A stretch of DNA of 64,000 nt from Novispirillum itersonii (GCF_014205675.1 NZ_JACIIX010000009.1:62001-126000); one strand, 5' to 3'. Counted from the first letter of the stretch, positions 25,363-34,238 are shown. Made by a program: numbers and translations. The notes: generated by a model not told the origin, from the letters alone.

Positions 25363-25403
25363 AGGCCCGGACCCCGTGAGGAGGTCCGGGCCTTATTTAT
25401 TTT
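25363..25403 (+). terminator. Rho-independent terminator after glutathione reductase
   Basis: AGGCCCGGACC (25363-25373) and GGTCCGGGCCT (25383-25393) form a perfect 11-bp stem, followed by TATTTATTTTA. Confidence 0.85.
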
Positions 25404-25748
25404 AGGGATATAATCATGTCGTTCAGGAAAAGAAAAACCATAATAATTAGACATGAATAATAAATCATTTAATCGTTCGTATTAATCTGATTATTGATTG
25501 TCTCCCGATTTGATGAACAATGTTCTTTGTCGGGGTCATAACGGGACTCATCAGAAGCCTGAGGCACGGCGAGCGCCATGGGACGGCCGCCCCGTCCGGA
25601 CTGCCATCGGCGGCCGCAGACAGCGTGTCTGCGGCCGGGGCGGTCCGGCTCTTTGGAACCGCGTCAGGACCGGCCCCGCTTTCCGGGTGCCGGGAGATGC
25701 CGCAGCAATCAGCGTTCCTGCCAGACCGGCAGAGTGTGGGGGCACAAG
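25404..25748. other. AT-rich promoter island and 5' leader of a chemoreceptor gene
   Basis: 25404-25530 is strikingly A+T-rich (for example ATAATAATTAGACATGAATAA) and then turns GC-rich again. It should hold the receptor promoter, giving a leader of 200 bp or more. No gene is supported here. The leader carries a strong hairpin at 25611-25637, listed separately. Confidence 0.5.
25611..25637. repeat. Perfect 12-bp inverted repeat in the chemoreceptor leader
   Basis: CGGCCGCAGACA (25611-25622) and TGTCTGCGGCCG (25626-25637) with loop GCG. No T-run follows. It lies 112-138 bp before the receptor ATG and could be an operator or an mRNA structure. Confidence 0.7.
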
Positions 25749-27569
25749 ATGAAAATCCGTACCAGATCCAAGGTGTTGTCCGTCGTTATCGTGGTGGCGC
25801 TGCTGTCGTTGTGCGTCACCTGGGGGCTGTATGGCCGGGCGGAGGAGAAAATCCAGCAGACTGCCCAGAACCGCTATGACTCCTATCTGCTGGCGGTGGA
25901 GCTGCGGCAGAGTTCCGATGATCTGACCCGGCTGGTCCGCACCTATGTGGTGACCGGAGAGGCGGCGTATGAGGACCAGTATTTCGCGGTTCTGGATATC
26001 CGCAACGGCAAGAAACCCCGTCCGCAGGCCTATAACCGGATCTACTGGGACTTTGTGGCGGCGGATGGCAAGGCCCCGCGCCCGGACGGGGCGGCAGTGG
26101 CCCTACAGGACCTGATGCGGCAGGCCGGTTTTACCGAGCAGGAGTTCGCCAAACTGAAGGAAGCGCAGGCCAATTCCGATGGTCTGGTGAATCTGGAGGT
26201 GGAGGCGATGAACGCCGTGAAGGGGATCTTCAAGGACCCCGCCGGGGCCTATACCCAGCGGGCGGAGCCGAACCGCACACTGGCGGTGCAGCTGGTGCAT
26301 TCAAAGCAGTATCACCTCTATAAGGCCCAGATCATGAAGCCGGTGGACGAGTTCTTCCAGCTTCTACAGGCCCGGACCGATGCCGAGCTGTACGCCGCCC
26401 AGCGGATGGGGGCGTTGTATCAGGCGCTGATGCTGGCCTCGATCATCACCGTGGTGCTGGGGGTGCTCTGGCTGGTGGTGTCGCTGTGGCGGGATATTCT
26501 GACCCCGCTGCTGCTGCTGCGGGACCGGATGCTGGCGCTGGCGGCAAACCGGACGGAGGACGGCGACCGTCTGGCCCGCCGGTTTGGCAGCCGCAGTGAC
26601 GAAATTGGGGAAATGGCGCGCAGTGTTCAGGTCTTTCAGGACAATGCCCGCCAGATGGACCTGATGCGGCAGGCGCAGACAGAGGATCATCAGGCCCGGA
26701 TCCGGCAGTCGGAACAGGTGGAACGCCTGACCGCCCGCTTTGAACAGGGGGTCAGCACGGTTCTCGACGGGGTTGTCGGTGCCAGCAGCCGCTTTGAGGA
26801 GACGGCCTCGGTGCTGGCCGCCAACGCGGAGGAAACATCCCAGCAGGTGGCGCGGGTTGTGGTGGCCACCGAGGAAACCTCCGCCGCTGTCCGGACGGCG
26901 GCGGAGGCAGCGGAACTGCTGTCGGTTTCCGTGCGCGGTATCGGCGAACAGGTCACCGGCGTCAGCACGCTGGCGCATGCTGCTTCGGAAGATGCGGACC
27001 TGACCAATGCCACGGTGCAGGAACTGTCGGAAACCACGGTGCGGATCGGCCATGTGGTCGGCCTGATCAACGAGATTGCCAGCCAGACCAACCTTCTGGC
27101 CCTGAATGCCACCATCGAGGCGGCCCGGGCCGGGGAGGCTGGCAAGGGCTTTGCCGTTGTTGCCAACGAGGTGAAAAACCTGGCGCATCAGACGGCGCGG
27201 GCAACCGGGGAAATCAGCCAGCAGATCAAAGCGGTGCAGGTGCAGACCCGGAATGTGGTGGTAGCCATCGGCGGGATTGTGACCCGGATTGACGAGATCA
27301 ACGGGATTTATCAGACCATCACGGCAGCGGTCGAGGAGCAGGCGGCGGCCTCGGCCCAGATCAGGGATGCGGTGACCACCGTGGCCCGTGGGGCGTCGAT
27401 GGTCTCCGACGGCATCAATGCGGTGCGGGCGGTGTCGCAGGTGACCGGCGATGCATCGCAGCAGATGCTGACCTCGGCCCATGATCTGGGGGCGGAGTCT
27501 GACCGCCTGCGGGAGGAGGTGGGGGCCTTTCTGGCCGCGGTCCGCCCGGCGGCGGACGCGCCGCGGTAA
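25749..27569 (+). CDS. Methyl-accepting chemotaxis protein with helical sensor
   Basis: 606 residues. Membrane helix about 10-30 ([20 protein letters not shown]), a mainly helical periplasmic domain ([32 protein letters not shown]) common in proteobacterial receptors and kinases, a second helix about 223-245 ([20 protein letters not shown]), HAMP ([18 protein letters not shown]), and a signalling domain with the tip [20 protein letters not shown]. The start MKIRTRSK at 25749 was chosen because it follows GGGGG and lies directly before the first helix. Confidence 0.92.
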   Translation: MKIRTRSKVLSVVIVVALLSLCVTWGLYGRAEEKIQQTAQNRYDSYLLAVELRQSSDDLTRLVRTYVVTGEAAYEDQYFAVLDIRNGKKPRPQAYNRIYWDFVAADGKAPRPDGAAVALQDLMRQAGFTEQEFAKLKEAQANSDGLVNLEVEAMNAVKGIFKDPAGAYTQRAEPNRTLAVQLVHSKQYHLYKAQIMKPVDEFFQLLQARTDAELYAAQRMGALYQALMLASIITVVLGVLWLVVSLWRDILTPLLLLRDRMLALAANRTEDGDRLARRFGSRSDEIGEMARSVQVFQDNARQMDLMRQAQTEDHQARIRQSEQVERLTARFEQGVSTVLDGVVGASSRFEETASVLAANAEETSQQVARVVVATEETSAAVRTAAEAAELLSVSVRGIGEQVTGVSTLAHAASEDADLTNATVQELSETTVRIGHVVGLINEIASQTNLLALNATIEAARAGEAGKGFAVVANEVKNLAHQTARATGEISQQIKAVQVQTRNVVVAIGGIVTRIDEINGIYQTITAAVEEQAAASAQIRDAVTTVARGASMVSDGINAVRAVSQVTGDASQQMLTSAHDLGAESDRLREEVGAFLAAVRPAADAPR

Positions 27570-27602
27570 CTCCGGAGGACAAGAGGCCGGGGGACAGGGG
27601 AA

Positions 27603-27637
27603 TAAAGAAAAGGCCGGGGCATCTCTGCTCCGGCCTT
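27603..27637 (-). terminator. Terminator of the alanine/glycine symporter gene
   Basis: AAGGCCGGGGC (27610-27620) pairs with GCTCCGGCCTT (27627-27637), one G/T pair. On the minus strand the stem is followed by TTCTTTATT, so it ends the symporter transcript. Confidence 0.7.
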
Positions 27638-27666
27638 GTCCGTTTCCGGTATGCTACCGTCGGTGC

Positions 27667-29127
27667 TTACGCCCCGGCTTTAGCCTGTGCCGCCTTCAGG
27701 GCTGCGGCATCTTCTTCTTCCAGCGTCCACGCCGCCGGATCAACCCCCATATCGGTGAACTTGCCGGCATCGAACACCGGCTCCGCCACACCGGCGGCAA
27801 TCTGGCGGTCAAAGTCCTTCATCAGGCGGATGGCGGGCTTGAACAGCAGGGCCAGTGCCAGCAGGTTGCACAGGGCGAGGAAGCCCATGGTCACGTCGGC
27901 AAAGGCGAACACGGTGCCGAGGTCGGTGGTGGCCCCCCAGCCGCACAGCACGATCACCAGAACCCGGTAACCGATCACCGCACCGGGGATCTTTTCAGCC
28001 AGAACCTTCAGGCTGTTTTCACCGAGGTAGCTGTTGTAGATGATGGTGGTGAACCCGAACAGCAGCAGCGCGACGCTGACCGCCATCCGGCCCCATTCGC
28101 CGACATGCCCGGCCAGCGAAGCCTGGGTCAGGGCGACGCCGCCGATCTCCGCCGACATGCCCGGCTGGTACACCGTGCCCAGCAGGATGATAAACGCGGT
28201 GCAGGAGCAGATGATGATGGTGTCAATGAACACCGAAAACGCCTGCACAATGCCCTGACTGGCCGGATGCTGCACATAGGCCACCGCCGCCACGTTCGGG
28301 GCGCTGCCCAGACCGGCTTCGTTGGAGAACAGGCCACGCTTGACGCCCATCAGCATTGCCGCGCCGATGCCGCCGCCGACCGCCTGTTCCAGCCCGAAAG
28401 CACTTTTAACGATCAGCATCAGCACGCCGGGCAGCTGGGTGATGTTCATGCCGAGAACCGCGAGAGCCAGCAGGATGTAGCCGACCGCCATCACCGGCAC
28501 CATCACTTCCGACACCTGCGCGATGCGCTTGACGCCGCCGAAGATGATCGCGCCGATCACCACCGCCAGCGCGGCCCCGAAAGCCTCGACCGGGATTCCG
28601 AAGGCATCCTGCATTGATGTGGCGACGGAATAGGACTGCACGGCGGAGAAGCCGAAGCCGAAGGTCACCAGCAGCAGGGCGGCGTAGACGAAGGCCAGCC
28701 ACTGCCACTTCCTCCCCAGACCCCGGGCGATATAATGGGCGGGGCCGCCGGTGAAGGTGCCATCCGGATTGGCCTGCTTGTAGGCCTGCGCCAGCGTGCA
28801 TTCCACATAGCTGGTGGCCATGCCGAGCAGGCCGACCACCCACATCCAGAACACCGCACCGGGGCCACCGATGGTGATGGCCACCGCCACCCCGGCGATA
28901 TTGCCGCCACCGACACGCCCGGCCACCGACAGGATCAGCGCCTGAAACGACGACAGGTGGCCGTGCTTATCACGGCCAAAGGCCTGATTGGCCGACAGGA
29001 TGGCGAACATCCGCCCGAAATAGCGGAACTGTACAAAGCGGGTGCCGATGGTCAGCCACAGGCCGAGGCCGATCAGCGCGGCGATCAGGACCTTGCTCCA
29101 CAGCAGGTCATTCAGGAACTCTAACAT
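27667..29127 (-). CDS. AGCS-family sodium:alanine/glycine symporter
   Basis: 486 residues, about eleven membrane segments. The family hallmark GPGAVFWMWVVGLLGMATSY and the YFGRMFAILSANQ segment near the N-terminus are clear. It imports alanine, glycine or related amino acids with Na+. The ATG at 29127 (MLEFLNDLL) was preferred; the open frame upstream is Pro/Arg-rich and unlike protein. It is divergent from an HTH regulator that probably controls it. A glycine riboswitch was looked for in the leader and not seen. Confidence 0.92.
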   Translation of the reverse strand: MLEFLNDLLWSKVLIAALIGLGLWLTIGTRFVQFRYFGRMFAILSANQAFGRDKHGHLSSFQALILSVAGRVGGGNIAGVAVAITIGGPGAVFWMWVVGLLGMATSYVECTLAQAYKQANPDGTFTGGPAHYIARGLGRKWQWLAFVYAALLLVTFGFGFSAVQSYSVATSMQDAFGIPVEAFGAALAVVIGAIIFGGVKRIAQVSEVMVPVMAVGYILLALAVLGMNITQLPGVLMLIVKSAFGLEQAVGGGIGAAMLMGVKRGLFSNEAGLGSAPNVAAVAYVQHPASQGIVQAFSVFIDTIIICSCTAFIILLGTVYQPGMSAEIGGVALTQASLAGHVGEWGRMAVSVALLLFGFTTIIYNSYLGENSLKVLAEKIPGAVIGYRVLVIVLCGWGATTDLGTVFAFADVTMGFLALCNLLALALLFKPAIRLMKDFDRQIAAGVAEPVFDAGKFTDMGVDPAAWTLEEEDAAALKAAQAKAGA

Positions 29128-29194
29128 CTGGCGTTTGCACTCCGTCGCAGCCGGTGCCCGGGTGGGGCGTGGCTTCGGGTTGGTCTCTGAGCAT

Positions 29195-29214
29195 GCTGCC
29201 TTCATCAGGGCAGC
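29195..29214 (-). promoter_or_regulatory. Leader hairpin upstream of the symporter gene
   Basis: On the minus strand GCTGCC-CTGATGAA-GGCAGC, a 6-bp stem with an 8-nt loop (right arm 29195-29200, left arm 29209-29214), 68 bp before the symporter start. Function unknown. Confidence 0.4.
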
Positions 29215-29374
29215 TTATGGGTGTCAGGTCATTTATGTATGGGGAGCGCCTTATAGCGGCGCTTTCCTCCACTGAAAAGCCTTGACGGTGGCTTTTTTCG
29301 CCTGACAGCTGATTTCAACAGGAGAATGCGGCGAACTCAATTTGCCGGAATGGTGTGAATTGGTACAGAATAGC

Positions 29375-29395
29375 GCAGTTTGCGCGAAAAACTGC
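29375..29395. promoter_or_regulatory. Candidate operator between symporter and regulator
   Basis: GCAGTTT (29375-29381) and AAACTGC (29389-29395), 7-bp arms with a 7-bp spacer, 26 bp before the regulator ATG at 29421. The position suits autorepression; a wider A+T-rich stretch (29335-29395) is likely the promoter zone. Confidence 0.45.
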
Positions 29396-29420
29396 ACCAG
29401 CCCCCGGGGATGCACAGACG

Positions 29421-30236
29421 ATGGACAGCGATTTTGCCCTGAATTTGCGGCTGTTGTGTGGCTATCACCGCTCGATTGCCGAGGTCTGCCGCCGGCTGGA
29501 GGTCAACCGCCCGCAGTTCAACCGCTGGCTGGCCGGGCAGTACCGGCCCAGCCGTCACCACTTCCGGCGGATCTGCGATTTCTTCGGGGTGGAGGAGCAT
29601 GAGATCCTGCTGCCCGCCGCCACCTTTGCCGAACTGGTGCAGATCCGGGCCCGGCAGTGGCAGCGGGCGGAGCAGAGCCCGCGCCCGGAGGCCCCGCATC
29701 TGGCCCGGCTGGCCCACACCGGGGCGGATGGGATGGAGCGCTTCCTCGGCAGTTATCTGGAAACCTATCTGTCGATGGCCTATCCGGGGAAAATTCTGCG
29801 GACACTGGTGACTTTGGTCCGTCGCGACGGCGGCATTTATTACCAGCGGACCGAACGGGTGCGCGAGGCCCCGGGGCAAAAGCCGCTGCATGGCCTGTAC
29901 CTTGGGGTGGCGCACATGCTGGCCGACCGCATTTTCCTGAATGATTACGAGACCCTGACCGGACTGGAGATCACCCAGACCGTTCTGATTCCCACCTTCC
30001 GCAACCGGGTGGTGCGGTTGCATGGGTTACGGCTGGGGGCGGCGGGGCGGTGGGACCGGCAACCGGTCTGCGCCCGGGTGGTGTATGATTTTCTGGGCCG
30101 GGATGTGGATCTGCGGCGGGCACTGCGGCAGTGCGGACTGTACGATTGTGACTGTTTAGACATATCGGATGACGTCCGGCAGGCGATCCGGAATGAGGTG
30201 GCGCCGGGGGACTGGCACCTGAAAGCGCGCGGATAG
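29421..30236 (+). CDS. HTH (XRE-like) transcriptional regulator
   Basis: About 271 residues. The N-terminal HTH covers LRLLCGYHRSIAEVCRRLEV, NRPQFNRWLAGQYRP, RRICDFFGVEEHEIL, like Cro/CI-type domains. The C-terminal 190 residues are a soluble domain I do not recognise (MERFLGSYLETYLSMAYPGK, GLYLGVAHMLADRIFLNDYE), perhaps an effector-binding part. The ATG at 29421 aligns with the HTH; an in-frame ATG at 29355 would read through the putative operator. Divergence from the symporter suggests that it regulates it. Confidence 0.75.
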   Translation: MDSDFALNLRLLCGYHRSIAEVCRRLEVNRPQFNRWLAGQYRPSRHHFRRICDFFGVEEHEILLPAATFAELVQIRARQWQRAEQSPRPEAPHLARLAHTGADGMERFLGSYLETYLSMAYPGKILRTLVTLVRRDGGIYYQRTERVREAPGQKPLHGLYLGVAHMLADRIFLNDYETLTGLEITQTVLIPTFRNRVVRLHGLRLGAAGRWDRQPVCARVVYDFLGRDVDLRRALRQCGLYDCDCLDISDDVRQAIRNEVAPGDWHLKARG

Positions 30237-30428
30237 CCGGAAGATCTTTGAGCGGATGCAAAATGGTCTTCAACCGTTAGTGCAATTTGTTTCCCTGAAT
30301 ACGATAGGCCCTTCCGCTTGTTTGGAAAAAGTGCCAATAATTTTATCCAGTCGGGGGCGTCGGATCCGTCCGTGCCCGGCCGCCGCACGCGGGGCTTACG
30401 CATGTGCGGCAATTCTGACGTATCGCAT

Positions 30429-30467
30429 CCTGCCCGCTCCGGCATTCTCCGGAATACTGCGGGCAGG
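30429..30467 (+). promoter_or_regulatory. Leader hairpin before the small secreted protein
   Basis: CCTGCCCGC (30429-30437) pairs with GCGGGCAGG (30459-30467); the loop contains a smaller CCGG/CCGG pair. It ends 22 bp before the ATG and 6 bp before the ribosome site, so it could affect mRNA stability or translation. Confidence 0.5.
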
Positions 30468-30489
30468 ACTCTCGGGGAAGAGAACCATC

Positions 30490-30852
30490 ATGTTCGTTCG
30501 TCTTGTCGCCGCTGCCGTTGTCATGGCCGGTTTCTCCACTGCGGCTCTGGCTGGCGGTAAGCAGGATTTCACGCTGGTCAACAAGACCGGCTATGCGATT
30601 GAAGAAGTGTATGTGTCCCCGTCCGCCTCGGATGACTGGCAGGAAGACGTGCTGGGCCAGGACGTTCTGGACAACGGCAAGAAGGTCCACATCAAGTTTT
30701 CCCGTGGCACCCAGTCCTGCAAGTGGGACCTGAAGGTGGTCTACACCGATAAGGAAACCGCCGAGTGGGAAAAGTTTGACCTGTGCACCACCTCGACCAT
30801 CACCATCCACTACGACCGCGCCTCCGGCGAAACCTCGGCTGAATACGAATAA
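30490..30852 (+). CDS. Small secreted protein
   Basis: 120 residues. A clear signal peptide (FVRLVAAAVVMAGFSTAALA, cut after ALA at about 21) and a mature domain of about 100 residues rich in Thr, Lys, Asp and aromatic residues (TLVNKTGYAIEEVYVSPSAS, WDLKVVYTDKETAEW), with two cysteines (in SCKWD and LCTTS) that may form a disulfide. This looks like a small beta-sandwich with the NKTGYxIxxVYVSPS pattern seen in uncharacterised periplasmic proteins. Single gene with GGGGAAG before the ATG and a strong terminator after it. Confidence 0.8.
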   Translation: MFVRLVAAAVVMAGFSTAALAGGKQDFTLVNKTGYAIEEVYVSPSASDDWQEDVLGQDVLDNGKKVHIKFSRGTQSCKWDLKVVYTDKETAEWEKFDLCTTSTITIHYDRASGETSAEYE

Positions 30853-30895
30853 GCCGCAGGGGTCTGCCCCGCCTGCGGGCGGGGGGATGACAGGA

Positions 30896-30937
30896 TAAAA
30901 ACAGGCCGGGGCGGCAGGGCTCCGGCCTGTTTTCTTT
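30896..30937. terminator. Bidirectional terminator between convergent genes
   Basis: ACAGGCCGG (30901-30909) pairs with CCGGCCTGT (30922-30930), preceded by AAAAA and followed by TTTCTTTT, so it works for the secreted-protein gene (plus) and the flavoprotein gene (minus). Confidence 0.85.
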
Positions 30938-30966
30938 TGGGGGGAGTTGTCTGTCCGCCTCTCTGT

Positions 30967-32286
30967 TTACGCCTCGTGGCGGGCGGTCCACAGTTCCCAT
31001 GCGAAGCGGGCGCGGACCCCGATGTCGAGGGCGGGGCGCGGCGGAATCGCCTGCGGCTGGCCGAGGCTGAGCAGGTCGCCGATCAGCGGGTTATCCTGCC
31101 CGCAGGCCAGATCCGCCGCCAGCAGGCCGCCGATGGTGCCCTTGGTGACCCCGGCCCCGTTGTGGCAGACGGCGGCGGTGATGTGCGGGGCGACGGCGCC
31201 AAAGCCGGGGGCTCCGTTCTGCGACACACAGATCATGCCGGACCACGTGGTGTCGAAGGTGATCTCCGGCAGCATCGGAAAGCGGCGGGCGAGAAGGGCG
31301 CGGTGGCGGGCAGCGACGCGGGCGCGGTGCCCGGCATTACGCTGGAAGGCCGGGCTGTATTCCACGGTCTGGCGCACCAGCAGGCGGCGGTCGTTGGTCA
31401 GGCGCAGGGTGGCCCCGGCAAAGGCATGGGCCGGGGTCAGGCCCCACGGGGCCGGGCGGCCGAGGGCATCGTATTCGGCCTCCGTCAGCGGGCGGGTCAG
31501 GCTGCCGTAGGTGGAAAACGGCAGCAGGCGGTTGCGGAAAAAGCCGAACTGCGGGGCCAGTCCGTTGACCGCCAGAATCATCCGCGCCGCCCGCACCGTG
31601 CCGTGCGGGGTGGTCAGGGTGACCGGGCTGCCAAGGTCGGCCCCGGTCACCGGCGAGCCTTCATACAGGGTGACGGACGCGGGCAGGCTGTCGGCCAGCC
31701 CGCGCACCAGCGCCGCCGGGTTCAGCAGCACCGTGCCGGGGGTGTAAAGGGCGGCGGCAAAGCTGGCGGTGCCGAGGCGGGCCGCCAGCGCCGGGCCTTC
31801 CAGCCATTCATAGGGCTCTTCCAGCCGTTCCAGCTCCTGCCGGGTCGGTTCCAGAACGCCCCGGACCCCGTGCGGGCTGGCGGCAGCGTGGTACTTGCCG
31901 CTGTCGGACCAGTCGCAGGCGATGCCGTGGCGGGTGGTCAGGTCGCGCAGATGGGCGATGCTGGCCCGGGCCAGCCGACGGTAGGCGTGGGACTGGGCCA
32001 GTTCCTCCACCGAGCTGGTGATGTTGTGCGGCAGGTCGATGGCAAAACCGGAATTGCGCCCGGACGAGCCGTCGGCCACCGTCTGCGCCTCCAGCACCAC
32101 CACATGGTCCTGCGGGCGCAGCTCCGCCAGCCGCCGGGCGGCGGCCAGCCCGGTGTATCCGGCCCCGACCACCACCCAGTCGGCGGTGATATCGCCGCGC
32201 AATGCCGGGCGCGGGGCGCGGGGCGGCAGCAGGGCATTCCAGCCGTTGCAGGAATCATCGGACGGCAGACGGCGGATGCGGCGCAT
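30967..32286 (-). CDS. FAD-dependent amine oxidase-like oxidoreductase (DadA/PuuB type)
   Basis: 439 residues. Rossmann motif VVVGAGYTGLAAARRLAEL near residues 37-55, an Arg/Gly motif after it (GSSGRNSGFAIDLPH) where the flavin is often attached in PuuB/glycine-oxidase relatives, and a C-terminal FAD motif around VCHNGAGVTKGTIGGLLAA. Relatives oxidise gamma-glutamylputrescine, D-amino acids or sarcosine to imines and H2O2. ATG at 32286 (MRRIRRLPSDD) is chosen; the frame before it overlaps the methionine aminopeptidase region. The substrate is not determined. Confidence 0.87.
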   Translation of the reverse strand: MRRIRRLPSDDSCNGWNALLPPRAPRPALRGDITADWVVVGAGYTGLAAARRLAELRPQDHVVVLEAQTVADGSSGRNSGFAIDLPHNITSSVEELAQSHAYRRLARASIAHLRDLTTRHGIACDWSDSGKYHAAASPHGVRGVLEPTRQELERLEEPYEWLEGPALAARLGTASFAAALYTPGTVLLNPAALVRGLADSLPASVTLYEGSPVTGADLGSPVTLTTPHGTVRAARMILAVNGLAPQFGFFRNRLLPFSTYGSLTRPLTEAEYDALGRPAPWGLTPAHAFAGATLRLTNDRRLLVRQTVEYSPAFQRNAGHRARVAARHRALLARRFPMLPEITFDTTWSGMICVSQNGAPGFGAVAPHITAAVCHNGAGVTKGTIGGLLAADLACGQDNPLIGDLLSLGQPQAIPPRPALDIGVRARFAWELWTARHEA

Positions 32287-32321
32287 GGGGAAGGCTCCGG
32301 CAGGCAGGGCAGGGGGCTTTG

Positions 32322-33146
32322 TCAAAGCCCATTTTCTGCCGGGGTGCAAGGGGCAGAATACCGTGCCCCTTCCTCCGGGCGCAGGGTCAGCACCCGCACC
32401 CCGTCGGCGGTGACGGCGACGGTGTGTTCAAACTGGGCGGATAGCTTGCCGTCGCGGGTGCGTACCGCCCAGCCGTCTTCCGGCGGCAGCACCCGGGCGC
32501 TGCCCTGTGTCAGCATCGGTTCGATGGTGAAGACCATCCCCGGCTCCAGCCGGGGGCCGCTGCCGGGCCGCCCGAAATGCAGGATGTGGGGTTCCTCGTG
32601 CATCTGTTCGCCGATGCCGTGGCCGCAGTATTCGCGCACCACGCCATAGCCGTGCAGGCGGGCATGGCGCTGGATCGCGTTGCCGATATCGCCGACTGTG
32701 GCACCGGGGCGGACGGCGCGGATGCCCTGCCACAGCGCATCCTGCGTTACCTTCACCAGCCGCCGCGCCGCCGGGCTGACGGTGCCGATGCAGTAGGTTT
32801 TGCTGGAATCGGCGATCCAGCCGTTCTTTTCCAGCGTGATGTCGAGGTTGACGATATCGCCGTCCAGCAGGATGTCATCAGCGGCGGGAACGCCGTGGCA
32901 AACCACCTCGTTGCGGGAGGCATTCAGGGCATAGGCAAACCCGTATTGCCCCTTGCTGGCCGGACGGGCCTGAAGGGTCCGGGTGATGTGGTCCTCCACC
33001 AGATCATTGACCCACAGGGTTGATTTTCCGGTCAGGTCCAGCCCGTCGAGCAGGGTGAACACTCCGGCCAGCAGCCGTCCGGCCACGGCCATCGCCTCGA
33101 TCTGTTCCGGGGTTTTCAGGATGATGCCGCTCATGGGGCCGCTCAT
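32322..33146 (-). CDS. map: Type I methionyl aminopeptidase, coupled to a ParD-like gene
   Basis: A metalloenzyme removing N-terminal methionine. 274 residues. The metal and substrate ligands known from E. coli MetAP are present: His in VCHGVP, Asp in NLDITL and in IADSSK, His in HGIGEQMHEEP, Glu in FTIEPML and Glu in FEHTVAV. The ATG at 33146 overlaps the stop of the ParD-like gene (ATGA), so translation is coupled; a second ATG lies at 33134. Type I enzymes without an N-terminal extension have about 260 residues. Whether this is the housekeeping copy cannot be known here. Confidence 0.92.
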   Translation of the reverse strand: MSGPMSGIILKTPEQIEAMAVAGRLLAGVFTLLDGLDLTGKSTLWVNDLVEDHITRTLQARPASKGQYGFAYALNASRNEVVCHGVPAADDILLDGDIVNLDITLEKNGWIADSSKTYCIGTVSPAARRLVKVTQDALWQGIRAVRPGATVGDIGNAIQRHARLHGYGVVREYCGHGIGEQMHEEPHILHFGRPGSGPRLEPGMVFTIEPMLTQGSARVLPPEDGWAVRTRDGKLSAQFEHTVAVTADGVRVLTLRPEEGARYSAPCTPAENGL

Positions 33147-33367
33147 GGGGTGGTCCCGCCGGACAGCAGCGGCACCACCCCGGCGGGCAGGGCGGCGGCC
33201 TCCATCTGGCGGCGGATGATCTCGGGGAAGGTCAGGGTCGGGTTGGCTTCCGCCAGCATGCCGATCTTGATCCAGTATTCGGCCTGCGCGTTGATCGACC
33301 GGCACATCACACCACTGGCGCGGCGCAGGTCTTCATGCAGGGTGTCATCAATCTTGACGATGCCCAT
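33143..33367 (-). CDS. ParD-like antitoxin-family protein (PF11903-like)
   Basis: 74 residues, resembling the ParD-like family: start MGIVKIDDTLHEDLRRAS (a ribbon-helix-helix-like strand and helix), then SINAQAEYWIKIGMLAEANP, and a C-terminal tail. ParD relatives are DNA-binding antitoxins, but no ParE-type toxin is present. Instead the stop codon overlaps the start of the methionine aminopeptidase gene. CCGTATACGG lies upstream and could be its operator. Confidence 0.8.
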   Translation of the reverse strand: MGIVKIDDTLHEDLRRASGVMCRSINAQAEYWIKIGMLAEANPTLTFPEIIRRQMEAAALPAGVVPLLSGGTTP

Positions 33368-33400
33368 CGGGGTCTCCGGGGAAATATGATGTGTATATGA

Positions 33401-33418
33401 ACCGTATACGGACCGTAT
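33401..33418. promoter_or_regulatory. Candidate operator of the ParD-like/map pair
   Basis: A perfect 10-bp palindrome CCGTATACGG (33402-33411) plus two direct copies of ACCGTAT (33401-33407 and 33412-33418), 34-51 bp upstream of the ParD-like ATG, in an A+T-rich promoter patch (33384-33420). Confidence 0.55.
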
Positions 33419-33531
33419 CGTTGGGGGATGGTTTTGGCAAGGCGTTTGATCTGCGGCAAGGCCCGGGGGGCCTTTACCGGCCAGACTGGGGCCTTATCTG
33501 AAAGGGCACCGACGCAGAAAGGACAACGCTG

Positions 33532-33963
33532 ATGCGCAGACACATGATGATGGCACTGGTGGCGGCTGGTGTCCTGATGCCGGTGGCCCCGGCGATGGCC
33601 GGAGAGATGACCCTGTACAAAAACCCGCAGTGTGGCTGCTGTGAAGGGCATGCCGCCTATCTGGAACAACAGGGATACCGGGTGAAGGTGGTGACCACCG
33701 ATGCGCTGGCCAGGGTCAAAACCATGGCCGGGGTGCCGCCGCAGCTGGAAAGCTGTCACACCATCATGGTGGATGGCTATGTGGTGGAAGGGCACGTGCC
33801 GGTCTCAGCGATTAAAAAGCTGCTGACGGAAAAGCCTGCGGTGCGCGGCATTGCCCTTGCCGGAATGCCGCAGGGATCGCCGGGCATGAGCGGGGAGAAG
33901 GACGGCCCGTTCGTGGTCGAAAGCTTCGGGGGTGGTCAGACGGCGGTGTTTGCGGTCGAATGA
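33532..33963 (+). CDS. Secreted DUF411-family metal-binding protein
   Basis: 143 residues. Signal peptide about 1-23 (ending AMA), then the DUF411 core: TLYKNPQCGCCEGHAAYLEQ with a CxCC motif, VPPQLESCHTIMVDGYVVEG, and HVPVSAIKKLLTEKPAVRGI. DUF411 proteins often lie in copper or heavy-metal resistance loci, and the Cys/His set suits copper binding; no copper exporter is next door. It is transcribed away from the ParD-like gene and has a strong terminator. Confidence 0.88.
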   Translation: MRRHMMMALVAAGVLMPVAPAMAGEMTLYKNPQCGCCEGHAAYLEQQGYRVKVVTTDALARVKTMAGVPPQLESCHTIMVDGYVVEGHVPVSAIKKLLTEKPAVRGIALAGMPQGSPGMSGEKDGPFVVESFGGGQTAVFAVE

Positions 33964-34060
33964 CCGGCCGGGCCGGACTTTTGGCTTAGTTTGGCTGGTG
34001 CTGGCCGGTTTTCCGGCTTTCTATTCATGGTTTCACATGTGTGTTGATTTCTATGGTCCG

Positions 34061-34092
34061 GGCGCCCCTGAGGAGGGGCGCCTTTTGTTTTT
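34061..34092 (+). terminator. Rho-independent terminator after the DUF411 gene
   Basis: GGCGCCCCT (34061-34069) and AGGGGCGCC (34074-34082), loop GAGG, followed by TTTTGTTTTT. It separates the DUF411 gene from the TULIP-like cluster. Confidence 0.9.
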
Positions 34093-34238
34093 ATACGGTC
34101 AGGCAGGCCGCCGGACGCATGATTTAAATTATTTATAGGAGAATATTTATTTACTGATACCTCCATGCGTGTACTCTTTATGCGGGCTGGCAACCTTGGT
34201 ATACACCCAAAAAGGGTGAGTGATGAGGTCATCGACGC
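34093..34238 (+). other. Promoter region of the TULIP-like cluster
   Basis: A+T-rich stretch (34120-34190) directly after a strong terminator and before the first cluster gene, so the cluster promoter must be here. A weak match TTTACT (34150-34155) to TACTCT (34172-34177), 16 bp apart, is the best pair I can read. GAGGT about 10 nt before the ATG is a fair ribosome site. Confidence 0.4.

Noticed and set aside
29193-29216. CTGATGA in the symporter leader, as in a hammerhead ribozyme core
   Set aside because: The CTGATGA lies in the loop of a simple hairpin; the required second stem and GAA box in the correct order are missing.
29128-29420. Possible glycine riboswitch upstream of the alanine/glycine symporter
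   Set aside because: The conserved cores of the glycine aptamer could not be read on the minus strand.
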